From positions 890,213-916,933 of the forward strand of contig MU631309.1 in assembly GCA_026770615.1 (NCBI GenBank): 26,721 nucleotides of DNA, read 5' to 3'. Below, one piece after another: positions 1 to 7,765 of this stretch. The translations under genes were made by a program, and so were the position numbers. The notes under the pieces were generated by a model. That model saw only the letters and a program-made list of their open reading frames with translations. It was not told the origin of the DNA and ran no database searches. Origin of the DNA: Pavlovales sp. CCMP2436. Lineage: Eukaryota > Haptophyta > Pavlovophyceae > Pavlovales. How positions within the stretch are numbered: position 1 is the stretch's first letter; every line of letters begins with the position of its first letter.

Positions 1-134
1 ACGCGCACGACGACGTCCGGCGTGATGACGCGGAGTCTGTGCGTCTGGCCGGTCAGCGCTGCCTGCGCCTGTGCGGCTGCGATGGCGGCTGGCGGGAGAA
101 CGGATGAGAAAAAGGCGCAGATAAGATATATCAT
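1..134 (-). CDS. Possible secreted/anchored protein, N-terminus only
   Basis: An open frame on the minus strand starts at an ATG (complement of 132-134) and runs off the left edge of the window, 44 codons. The first residues, MIYLICAFFSSVLPPAAIAA, form a hydrophobic stretch followed by small residues and AQAQA, as in a signal peptide or signal anchor. GC content is high, unlike the viral element, so this would be host chromosome. There is no homology I recognise and the visible piece is too short to name. It could be chance, since GC-rich DNA has few stops. Confidence 0.3.
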   Translation of the reverse strand, partial: MIYLICAFFSSVLPPAAIAAAQAQAALTGQTHRLRVITPDVVVR

Positions 135-183
135 GCAGCTTTTAAGACGGACGTTTCTTATCTTTGCAGTTACCTGAACACCA

Positions 184-1685
184 TTGTTGCCCCTGTTGGC
201 GCCTCGCGTGGAGCGAGTGCTGCCTCCAGCTAGCGCCGAGAGGACTAGACCTGAGAGACGCACCAGGGCTGTATCCAACAAAAGGATCATTGAGAAATGC
301 AAACTTAACAGCGCCCCAGGGCTAGATAATGTGCAATATGGAGCCCCCAAGCTCCTCCTTCTCGAAGACGACGAGATCGCAAAAATACTTAGTTCCGAAG
401 AAGGTGTCCAATACAATGAAATTAATAAACCATTCCTAACTTTCCTTTCCAACCTGAGTAACTCCATTTTGAGCGCACCTACCTTCCCTAGCATACTGGG
501 AGAATCAGAAGTGGTTTATCTCTACAAGGAGAATGGGGACCCAGCAATGTTGGACAATTGTAGGCCGCTCTTCTTACAAAGTGTCCTTTACAAAATCGCC
601 GCATCCCAAGTAGCACACAAAATCTAAAGTGCATCTGATAAGTTATGTCTGATGAGCCGAGTGCAGGCCGCATCCCGAAAAGAAGGTAGAGCAGGCGACC
701 ACATTGTGGCCCTGACAAACACAATGTCACACGCACACGCTACGAACTCTGAACTTCACATCATCCTCAGTACGGACATCGCAAAGGCCTATGACATGGC
801 CCTGAGAGAAGCACTTTTGGAAGCTTTGGCTATCCATGGCTTCCCCCCGAAACAAGCACGCAAGTACGCCTCCTCCAAGCCTGTCATGGGGCTGTTGCGC
901 GCACCCCTTACGGTTGCACTGCTCGGACGATTTACACAAAACGTGGCTGCAAACAAGGCTGCCCCCTCGACCCTATCACATTCTGCCTATTCATGAATAA
1001 GCTCATCCAATGTGTTGAATTCAATTTCAAGGTCGGCTATGAAATCACGCCCCAACAGCCAAAACAAGGCGACCTACCCCAACAATCTAGCAGCACCTCG
1101 CGACTTGCAATTCAGGCCTTCATGGATGACCTCGCCCTCGTAGCAAGAAATGCGCCTGACGCTCAGAAACTGCTCACACGCACACATACTTTCCTATCAT
1201 CCTATGGGATGGAACTGAGCGACCCTAAATGCAAGCACATATACATCCTAAAAAAGAGAGGACCTCCTCGCCCTGAGAGTGTCTCAGTCCCACATGAACC
1301 GCTAATTGAGGGTGTACAGCTCCCAGCTATCCTAGCTGATGACCCGGCTAAGTACCTGGGCCATGTCATTACCTCGAATCTCATATGGGAAACCCAGGCG
1401 TCTGCCACAGTGCAGCGGGGGAAATTATCTTCCCATCAGATCGGGTTAGCAGCTGCAAAGAAACAGTGTCATATTATTTACGTAGGCACTTTTACCCAGC
1501 ATGACGTCTCCTCTACCCCTCTATTCTTCATGGATGCAACTTTCTTTAGCAAGGCCAACACCACGGCCATGAGAACGGCGGTAACAGAACCCATGCGGAA
1601 GCGAGTAGGGATTCACACGCTAGTTGCCCGAGTAGCACTCTGCGACCCCCCCCAAGGAAAAAGGAATCGGTATCGAAAACCCTGA
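184..1685 (+). pseudogene. Non-LTR retrotransposon reverse transcriptase, broken
   Basis: Three consecutive pieces give the fingers-palm order of a non-LTR (LINE-type) reverse transcriptase. The first piece (184-627) has the pre-palm region with NCRPLFLQ. The second (652-960) contains STDIAKAYD, the motif A aspartates. In the third (about 950-1685) QGCPLDPITFCLF is the QG..SP motif and FMDDLALVA is the catalytic x-x-DD motif C. An in-frame TAA at 625-627 joins pieces 1 and 2, and a frameshift near 940-960 joins 2 and 3. No endonuclease domain or poly-A tail is seen. It is clearly dead. GC-richer than the viral element, so it is host repeat DNA rather than viral cargo. Confidence 0.82.
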
Positions 1686-1689
1686 AGCA

Positions 1690-1830
1690 AGCAGTTCCTT
1701 GGTGGTCTCACCGTCAGCGTGTCGCTGGAAAGCGATTGGGTTTTGAATGCCGTGAACTCGTTCGCGCGTGCGGAGCGCAGGCTGCAGCGCGGGGGCGCGT
1801 TGGAAGGACTGGTTTAAGAAGGAGCTTATA
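1690..1830 (-). repeat. GC-rich dispersed repeat, copy 1
   Basis: The reverse complement of this stretch matches about 23,840-23,985 along its length, with scattered substitutions; both contain the core CGCGCCCCCGCGCTGCAGCC. It abuts the end of the reverse transcriptase frame and the start of AT-rich viral scraps. Two reading frames are about equally conserved between the copies, so it behaves as a non-coding or decayed repeat rather than a constrained gene. Confidence 0.7.
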
Positions 1831-1953
1831 TGATATATTAACCAATGCAATCTAAGAAATAGTGCATTTACTATTATCACAATTTATAGCAATCTAGGTG
1901 CGCATGCTGAACAATATAATTTAAGAATAATCTGATACAATTATAACAGGACC

Positions 1954-2268
1954 TTACGCCCTTAGTCGGCTGCGCTGGTTTGGGCGCCAGTGCGAGATAT
2001 CGATTGACTGGATTGGAGAATAACCAGATCCATCGAGAACGAACGCAGTAGTGGCCGTCACAGTCGACCGAAGAGTATATTGAAGATAGGTATTATTAGG
2101 ATTGAAATATACACCGCTCGATCCACTTGGTAATTGGAAAATAATACGGCCGCGACCGGCATATGAAACTCCACTGGTAGGCGCTAAAGTGATTCTTGTG
2201 GCCTCGGCTTTTGACGAGGTGGCGATTTTTTTATCGAATTCGAAAGATTTAGGCAGGACGGATTCCAT
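1954..2268 (-). pseudogene. Major capsid protein N-terminal fragment (second PLV)
   Basis: The minus-strand frame starts at Met 2268 (MESVLPKSF). It includes GRGRIIFQLPS and GVYFNPNNTYLQYTL, which align by eye with the N-terminal region of the capsid gene at 11,604-12,894 (VIPASSKGNYFQNEQSYLQF). In PLV and Polinton double-jelly-roll capsids this region is the first strands of jelly roll 1. The fragment breaks off around residue 90, after SIDIS. The two copies are clearly diverged, so this is a different element, not a recent duplicate. AT content rises here relative to the retrotransposon just to the left. Confidence 0.7.
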
Positions 2269-2315
2269 GATTGTTTTATAATACATGAGATAGAATTTTT
2301 TTTTAGAGAAAGTTG

Positions 2316-2400
2316 TTATTTTTCAAAGGATGAACTCAGTTTATTCATAACTGCTTTTTTACCGAGAGATTTAGCAACTTCTAATGCTTCTTTTGGACAT
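2316..2400 (-). pseudogene. Small C-terminal fragment next to capsid gene (second PLV)
   Basis: On the minus strand a short frame reads CPKEALEVAKSLGKKAVMNK and ends in TAA at 2316-2318, about 50 bp upstream of the capsid fragment. In the main element the capsid gene is likewise preceded by a small minus-strand gene (12,987-13,439) with a lysine-rich C-terminus. The position suggests the same gene, fused to the fiber fragment by a deletion. The match is positional more than sequence-based. Confidence 0.3.
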
Positions 2401-2824
2401 TGCTAAAAACATTTTGATCAGAAATATTAAATTTTAATGCTATGCTGTTATTCAGATTTACATTATTTGTATTGTATAATGTTGTGCTTATTTTCGTATC
2501 GGTATTACAAGTATTACTACCGACAATATTAGACAGAGTAATAAAATCCTGATCATTAACTGAACTGGTTGGTCTATTTTATAATTCTAAAATATTACTA
2601 TCGTATCGATTATTTGATGAATTAATGACATTACTTAATTCTACGAATAAACCACCATAGACCTTATACGATAAATATGTATTAGTATCTTGGCTCGTAT
2701 AATAATTCGAAAATTTGTTTGTATTTGATGTAATCATATTATCATATCTAATATTTGACAATTCTACGATAGTTTTATCTATTTTGGTATCAATTAACGT
2801 TGTGAACGCACACAATTTAAACAA
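2370..2824 (-). pseudogene. Fiber stalk fragment (second PLV)
   Basis: Minus-strand fragment rich in Asn, Ser, Ile and Asp with the stalk-type repeats LSNIRYDN, LSNVINSSNNRYDSN and LKFNISDQN. The stretch NRPTSS..NDQDF..LSNIV is nearly identical to NRPTSS..DDQDF..LSNIV at about 17,980-18,050 of the main fiber gene, so homology is secure. An in-frame TAA (complement of 2579-2581) sits exactly where the main copy has a CAA glutamine codon. It lies directly after the penton fragment in the same reading frame, so penton and fiber are adjacent here, whereas the main element has a gene between them. Confidence 0.68.
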
Positions 2825-2830
2825 TCTTGA

Positions 2831-3075
2831 CTAATCTTTATAAAACATGAAAGTTAACGCGAATGTGTTGTAGAACGGAAGAGGTGTAAAATTCTCATCG
2901 GTCATTTCGATATCAATATAATCGATTGAATTATTACGTAATGGTTGAGTAATAAATGGACGTTCAAACGGGATAATGTCGCCATAATTAGCGTTATTCG
3001 CAATAGATGCGATTAGTTTCCTGGATGTGTACCGATGGAACTTATATGTAATTATCTTAAAGTTTGCTTTAAATT
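2831..3075 (-). pseudogene. Penton (minor capsid) C-terminal fragment (second PLV)
   Basis: The minus-strand frame contains NANYGDIIPFERPFITQPLR, then NNSIDYIDIEMTDE and a final TFMFYK. It aligns with the C-terminal third of the penton gene at 15,495-16,321 (CAYGDYIPFIEPFVRLPLSN, NNSINKITLKLVNE, IKLMLYK). Polinton/PLV pentons end in this pattern: a proline-phenylalanine strand, a 'xxI.xI.I.De' strand and a final hydrophobic strand. The N-terminal two thirds are missing and GC-rich DNA replaces them at about 3,100. It ends in TAG rather than the TGA of the main copy. Confidence 0.68.
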
Positions 3076-3104
3076 TAAAGCACTGCGGTGGGTTAAACAA
3101 TAAC

Positions 3105-3960
3105 GCTCGTAGTACTCATCAAGCATCAGCAACTCTGATCGCTTTCCAAGTGAATGCCGCATCTTTTCGAGTCTCCGGCGCTTCCTGACAATCATGTGCT
3201 CGGCCTTGATCATCCCCTTGACCTCTGCAAGGACTGTCCCTTCTGGCGGCTCGCGGACGTAGATCCCCGGCTGGTGTGTCGCCGATGACAGCTCGTCGCA
3301 AATCCTGCGCTCGAGCCCAAATCGTGATAACCTTGAGTGGCATTGGCCCTGTCGGCCTCGATCTCTTCCACGTCCCAATAATGGTAGAGCACCTTTTGCG
3401 CCTCCGGCCCACTAAAGCCAAACATGTTGATCACTTTGCATGTGGACGCGGCGAGCGCGAGGGCGAAGAATCCCGATGTCTCCTTATGATTGTTGGTGGT
3501 GTTGTGCGCCATCCAAAAGCGGCGAAGGTCCGCGCGGTACCGCCTGCGTAGCCAGCCACACCCGCTCGACGCCCGGCACCAAGCGGGCCTTCACCAAAAA
3601 CGTGCTCTCATGTGAAACGGCGGACGCAAGCACCGAGATCGTGAACGCGTCACCGAAGCGCGGGTCGGCCCATGCGAACTGGTGCGTGTCGGCGGTGTTG
3701 ATGATGCGGTGCGTCACGCGCGCGCCCACGTCGGTCTCGTAACCCTTCAGATTTGGAGAGTTTACGCGGAATACTGCATCGTTGCCCTCGATCGCCGTCG
3801 TCTCGTTTGAGGGTCACGATTCGATCGGTTGGCAGCTCGGCGGTGGCGGCGTCCGCACGGTATCTGCGCGCCCACACAGGAGCTGCACGCACACGACCAC
3901 GGCGATGGCCGTGTTGTAGCCGCGCAGCGTCGACGCGGCGCGTGCGCGCCCCGGAACTTA
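3105..3960 (-). pseudogene. Glycosyltransferase family 29 (sialyltransferase-like) fragment
   Basis: Read on the minus strand, three frame-shifted pieces carry the GT29 sialylmotifs in the right order. A motif-L-like piece (about 3,690-3,775) reads VNSPNLKGYETDVG then THRIIN. A motif-S-like piece (about 3,400-3,490) reads ETSGFFALALAAS then TCKVINMFGF. A motif-VS-like piece (about 3,310-3,370) has YHYWD, then a histidine followed by an ERRICDEL stretch. GT29 enzymes transfer sialic acid or related sugars in the Golgi. At least two frameshifts make this dead. GC content is that of the host flanks, so it is probably host DNA or a captured gene, wedged between pieces of the second PLV. Confidence 0.55.
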
Positions 3961-4097
3961 CTTATGATACGATTACTGAAGTCTGCATCAATCTTATTCT
4001 CATTGTACTTATTAGAGATTTTTTTCGAAAACGATGTACCAACTTAAAACATTTCGACATTCGACAACCAAACCTTTTTTATCGTCCAAGCGCCCGC

Positions 4098-4170
4098 GCG
4101 CCGCATAAATTAAACTCGAGTAATCAATCTTCGTCTATTACTGAAAAGCAGTATCTCGAGGAGTCTTTCG
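4098..4170 (+). pseudogene. Capsid C-terminal fragment (second PLV)
   Basis: Plus-strand LNSSNQSSSITEKQYLEESF is almost identical to LNSSDQSSSITENQYLQESF in the C-terminal part of the main capsid gene (complement of about 11,740-11,800). Nucleotide identity is high over about 65 bp, then stops abruptly. This copy lies on the strand opposite to the N-terminal capsid fragment at 1,954-2,268, so the second element has been inverted or rearranged around the GT29 insertion. The downstream sequence to about 4,250 is unrelated. Confidence 0.6.
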
Positions 4171-4439
4171 TTATTGATCATCATCTTCATCTAACTCTTG
4201 TTTTTAAACAATCATCACAATACCGTAATTCATTCGAAATCTCATCGTAAAAAAAAGTTGTTAGAAAAAAATGATTGAATCTAATAATAATCTAACAAAA
4301 TCTAATAAAGATATTCTAATAAATAAATTTGACGATATGTATGTATATATACACACCACTGTGGTACGGTCACTGTCGCATCTATATATTATCGTACCAC
4401 TATGGTACTAATTCTTACGAAAATATCGATATTCTCGCA

Positions 4440-4512
4440 ATATGTATTAGATTCATCAGTAAACTTAATTTATACAAAAAAATACATATTCTCTGTACGC
4501 TCTTTGAATCAA
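4440..4512 (-). pseudogene. Fragment of small right-end gene, outside left TIR
   Basis: The minus strand reads IQRAYREYVFF then a stop. The small minus-strand frame at 22,583-22,690 ends IQGAYREYKIN, and the nucleotide context (TCTCT.TACGCTC.TTG.ATC) is shared. It shows that a scrap of another element's right-end gene abuts the outer end of the left TIR. The stretch 4,260-4,440 otherwise holds only AT-rich DNA with several TCTAATAAA-like repeats. Confidence 0.35.
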
Positions 4513-5021
4513 TATGAATCTAATAAATCTAATAAATACTTATGAATTCTTAGAAATACTAATATTTACAACACTATGGAACGCTAAACGTACCCCGTCG
4601 TATATACATATATCTCTTACCATAATGGAATTGATTATTCGATGTTTATTGATATTTTCGCATGACATTATAAGATTTATCAGTACTTACCACTCTGCCG
4701 TGACATATGGATAGGTTTTGATGCATAGGCGGTACCACGACGCAGTCGTTTGAGATATTGATAGATATTGATAAGATGCATATAAACTTTATTATCAACG
4801 ACACTATGCCGTATGAATCTATCTATCTTACCGCACACTATTATCATCGTCGGCCGGTGTTCAACATGGTCTATCGCAAATCAATCAAATCTAATAAAGC
4901 TAATAAATTTATATACATACCATAATGCCGTGACATATTGATATTGATGCATAGGCGGCCCGTGTCGGAGACACTAAGAAGGTATTGGTAAATACTGTTA
5001 AATACTGTTAAATACTTATAT

Positions 5022-5049
5022 TTATGATAGGGATACAAGCTGGCGTCTG
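5022..5049 (-). mobile_element. Truncated micro-retroposon insertion 1
   Basis: A 28-bp insertion (minus orientation) related to GCCAGCTTGAATCCCTATCA, flanked by the direct repeat AAATACTTATAT at 5,010-5,021 and 5,050-5,061. The diverged TIR at about 25,160 has the uninterrupted site (AAATACTGATATACTC), so the insertion and target duplication can be read directly. The mirror copy is at 24,395-24,421. Confidence 0.75.
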
Positions 5050-5154
5050 AAATACTTATATACTCACTACAGTATGCTATGGCTTTTTAAGTCTTCGTCT
5101 ATGGTGGCGGACATGCGACGAATGTCGCCGGCTGGTTTTTAACTGGGTCAATAG

Positions 5155-5259
5155 AAAAATAGGGAGGCCGGGAGGCTGAGAACCATCCTCTCCTAAGAAT
5201 TCTCTCTTTTTTTTTAGGGGAGGATGGTTCTCAGCCTCCCTGCCACCCTATTTTTTTTC
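5155..5259. repeat. 105-bp palindrome, left TIR copy
   Basis: Two arms (GGGAGGCTGAGAACCATCCT and its complement AGGATGGTTCTCAGCCTCCC) flank a short AT-rich centre (AAGAATTCTCTC plus T-run), with A/T-rich outer ends. The arms are about 40 bp with a few mismatches and would form a strong hairpin. Copies occur at 10,275-10,379 and 24,186-24,293. Just inside it is a second weaker hairpin (AATAGCCCAG at 5,263, CTCGGGCTTT at 5,339). Possible roles are transcription terminator, replication structure or a small inverted-repeat transposon; the sequence alone does not decide. Confidence 0.85.
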
Positions 5260-5436
5260 ACCTAATAGCCCAGTTTTATAAGATCCATTATTAAAAAGAA
5301 ATATTACATACTATGTATACTATATAGAGTATCTATAGACTCGGGCTTTATTGAGGTGTGGAGGGTTGAACGAGAATCGCAACGATTAGAATTCGTATTC
5401 TACACGAGATTTTTTCTAATCTACGTATAACTAACA

Positions 5437-5471
5437 GTCAGACGCCAGCTTGAATCCCTATCATAAATATA
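5437..5471 (+). mobile_element. Truncated micro-retroposon insertion 2
   Basis: A 35-bp insertion beginning GTCAGACGCCAGCTTGAATC is flanked by TATAACTAACA at 5,426-5,436 and 5,472-5,482. The equivalent place in the right TIR (complement of 23,339-23,352, ATATAACTAGCA followed by ATGGATGAC) has one copy of the target and no insertion. This insertion therefore postdates divergence of the two ends here. It separates the end of the left TIR from a decayed ATG that matches the start of the small gene at 22,997-23,338. Confidence 0.8.
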
Positions 5472-5520
5472 TATAACTAACAATGGATGACCAAAAATAA
5501 CGTTTGTTACCGTACCGGTG

Positions 5521-5935
5521 ATGATGAAATAGAGCGATTATAGAGGTGAGACTATAATGAATACATGGATGTCCTTTCAAGATATTTGGCGTCGTTGCGA
5601 TGAAGTTGATGCTATTAATTCATCGCTAAATCTTAAAAATGTTGCATTGTTTAACAAGATTAAAAAACATTGACGATGTTATCGAGTACTATGGTTATTA
5701 AGCTGATATTGATATTGAAAGATGGACAGGACCTATACATGGTAATTTTAAACAAGACAAAAACTACGAATGGTTTAATAAATTATCACACTCGCTAAAA
5801 ATGGGACTCATATATATATATATTGGTGACACAGATCATACTTTATATTTTTCAGAAAAACCGTACCACCAAACCGAAAACGAAATGATTGAAGTTTTGA
5901 TTGACGTATTAAATGATCTCTTTCCTATGAAATAG
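5521..5935 (+). pseudogene. Terminal gene A, unknown function, broken
   Basis: First gene inside the left TIR, about 137 codons. I do not recognise the family. The start at 5,521 is chosen because the homologous fragment at 25,276 begins in the same context (ACCGGTGATGA). Conserved points between the copies are the region around SFQDIWRRCDE / AFKEIRSTCGE, a central YY.Y..DI...WTG, and a hydrophobic strand IYIYIGDT / HIYLGYG. Breaks: TAG at 5,530, a frameshift around 5,670 and TAA at 5,699. The C-terminal part (to FPMK, stop 5,933-5,935) is acidic and helical in character. Two elements keep this gene next to the TIR, so it was a regular part of the virus. Role unknown. Confidence 0.6.
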
Positions 5936-6049
5936 ATCATTTAATACGTCGCACGTTAGAATCTCTCGGTCGTTTTATTTTGCGTTTTCTTTTTTTGTAA
6001 TCTAATAAAAATGATTATTATTCTAATAATTATCTAATATATAGATAGA

Positions 6050-7412
6050 ATGGCTGAACCAAAGAAACCATTAAAAATGATGAGTCCAGACGAGCTGAGA
6101 ATATACAAGCTAGAATGGTATAATAGGAACAAGAGTAAAGTGCAGCTAGAATGTGTCCAGACAGGTTTATTAAATAACACTAGGAACATAAAGGAAAGCA
6201 CCCTTCATAAATATAATATTACCAAAGACAAAGATAATAATATCGTCTTACAAGAAAAGTTAAAAGTTGTATTCGATAAATCAGATATCGAATCTACTGG
6301 TGCGAATGACGTAGTTAATATTATTGTTGAAAATCCGTGCCGATTGAGAATTATAAATCATCAAATACAGACCTTAATGGTAAGCAATTAACAGATTTCG
6401 CTCTGTCAGAAATGCAAAATATCGGACCTAAGCCTATTGGAAAAAAGGAAGCGTTAATGTATTCAAAATTACCGTTGGATTTATTCAAAATATACGGAAT
6501 GAAATACTATTCATTTCTCGATATCACCGAAATGGTATCAAGTACTGAGAAATTAATCAAGACGATTGAAAAATATGCGTCATGGAAAACGTATAGCACT
6601 GATCTAAAATTTTAGGAAGAATTTTGAAATTATCAAAGATTTGGCAACCGATGGCTACAGCGATCCCACCGTTCGAAAAAGTGTATAATTATACAGATTC
6701 TATTTATAGACGATGGAATGATATGGCAAAGATTCGAAACTCAGAAATAAATAAAACAAAGACATATTTTACATGTGTCGTTGTACGCGATGCAGTCAAT
6801 CTGAAGTTTGGCAATGAATTTTTTGAGAGCTTGATGGTTCAACTTTATTATGACGTTGTTGGTCGAGATGATCTATCTTTAACAATGGCTAATAATATTA
6901 ATGAACTAACCGATGATAAGAATTATCTGTTACTTGATAGAGTAAAAAAGATATCTACAGTTATTCTTAATTAATACAAAAATCGTAAATCATACGGTAT
7001 AGCAAATTTCGATTTATTATTACAATTAACGAAGGTAATTATGCGATTAGAACCATCCAATGAGAAAAGCAAATATGCTAAAATCTTGTTTCCAATGAAG
7101 GGCGATAAGTTGAAAGACTTCAGTATAAATACGTTCAAGCAAATACCATTTTTAGAGAATGAACCTAATTTGGGAATTCGATATATCAGACATTCATTAA
7201 TCAGCACTAAACTGATGAGGTTAGATCCAAATAGTCAGTCTTACGTTGAGAAAGTAGTTAAATTGGCTGAGATGTCCATGCACTCGGTAAGCATGCAACA
7301 AGTTTACAAATCTAACATGAAAGACAAAAATGGTAATATCATCAATACAAAAGTGCAAATGGATGCGTTGAAGGATGTCAGAGTGACAAGGTCAAAAACA
7401 AAAAAGGAGTAG
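6050..7412 (+). pseudogene. Tyrosine recombinase (integrase), broken
   Basis: About 450 codons in three frames. The C-terminal part has the tyrosine-recombinase signature: an arginine in GRDDLSLTM (box I), NxYKNRKSYG (the beta-strand lysine region typical of PLV/Crypton-type enzymes), then RYIRHSL (box II arginine and histidine) and MHSVSMQQVY with the likely nucleophilic tyrosine at about 7,301. The enzyme would integrate or excise the element at short sites. Start is MAEPKKPLK at 6,050, 115 bp after gene A. Frameshifts lie near 6,335-6,390 and 6,615, and an in-frame TAA is at 6,972-6,974. The lysine-rich tail ends with TAG at 7,410. Catalytic residues survive although the frame does not, consistent with decay after integration. 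Confidence 0.85.
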
Positions 7413-7495
7413 ATTATATACATTACAGTGAAAAAAAATGATATTTTTTAAGAATATTTAAGAATAAAAAATATAATTTATATAATAAGGCATTT

Positions 7496-7693
7496 ATGTT
7501 CGCTAATGATGATCTTCGCCTTGCGCACAATCTTGAAATGAAATAATACTATGCTAAAAATAGGGAGTTGATTATTGCTAAGCATAACAATCGTTATTAT
7601 AAAAGTGTTTGTAAAAATCTTGGAATTACTGGTGATTTTTAAAGGAAAGAAATTAAACTCCTAAATTTACAGAAGGAGATTGAATTTGATTAA
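7496..7693 (+). pseudogene. Small basic protein, two in-frame stops
   Basis: From ATG 7,496 a single frame runs 65 codons to TAA 7,691, interrupted only by TAA at 7,544 and 7,640. The encoded pieces are coherent: MFANDDLRLAHNLEMK, then YYAKNRELIIAKHNNRYYKS, then RKEIKLLNLQKEIEFD. Lys/Arg/Tyr-rich helices of this kind occur in small DNA-binding or structural proteins of large DNA viruses. There is no recognisable domain. It sits between the recombinase and the replication gene with about 70-80 bp on each side. It could be a real small gene or the remnant of a longer one. Confidence 0.4.
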
Positions 7694-7765
7694 AAAAATT
7701 GATTTAGATTGTTCTTATTTGTTACTTAAGGACAAAAATATTATCTTTATATAGAATATAGAACA

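Larger units (their letters stand above)
4515..5425 (+). repeat. Left terminal inverted repeat of the PLV
   Basis: This stretch is repeated in inverted orientation at the right end of the element (about 23,355-24,950), at very high identity from the retroposon site at about 5,010 down to about 4,560 and more patchily beyond. It contains the 105-bp palindrome, a retroposed insertion at 5,022-5,049, a TAAATACTGT triplication (4,988-5,016) and reiterated motifs such as CCATAATGCCGTGACAT and ACACTATGGTACGGT. TIRs of about 1 kb are usual for PLVs and for Tlr elements of Tetrahymena. Relative to the right TIR it lacks the small gene at 23,414-23,650: the junction CGC at about 5,376 looks like a microhomology deletion. 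Confidence 0.88.

Noticed and set aside
3210..3742. Plus-strand open frames across the GT29 region
   Set aside because: The minus strand carries the sialylmotif-like segments; the plus-strand frames are shadows in GC-rich DNA.
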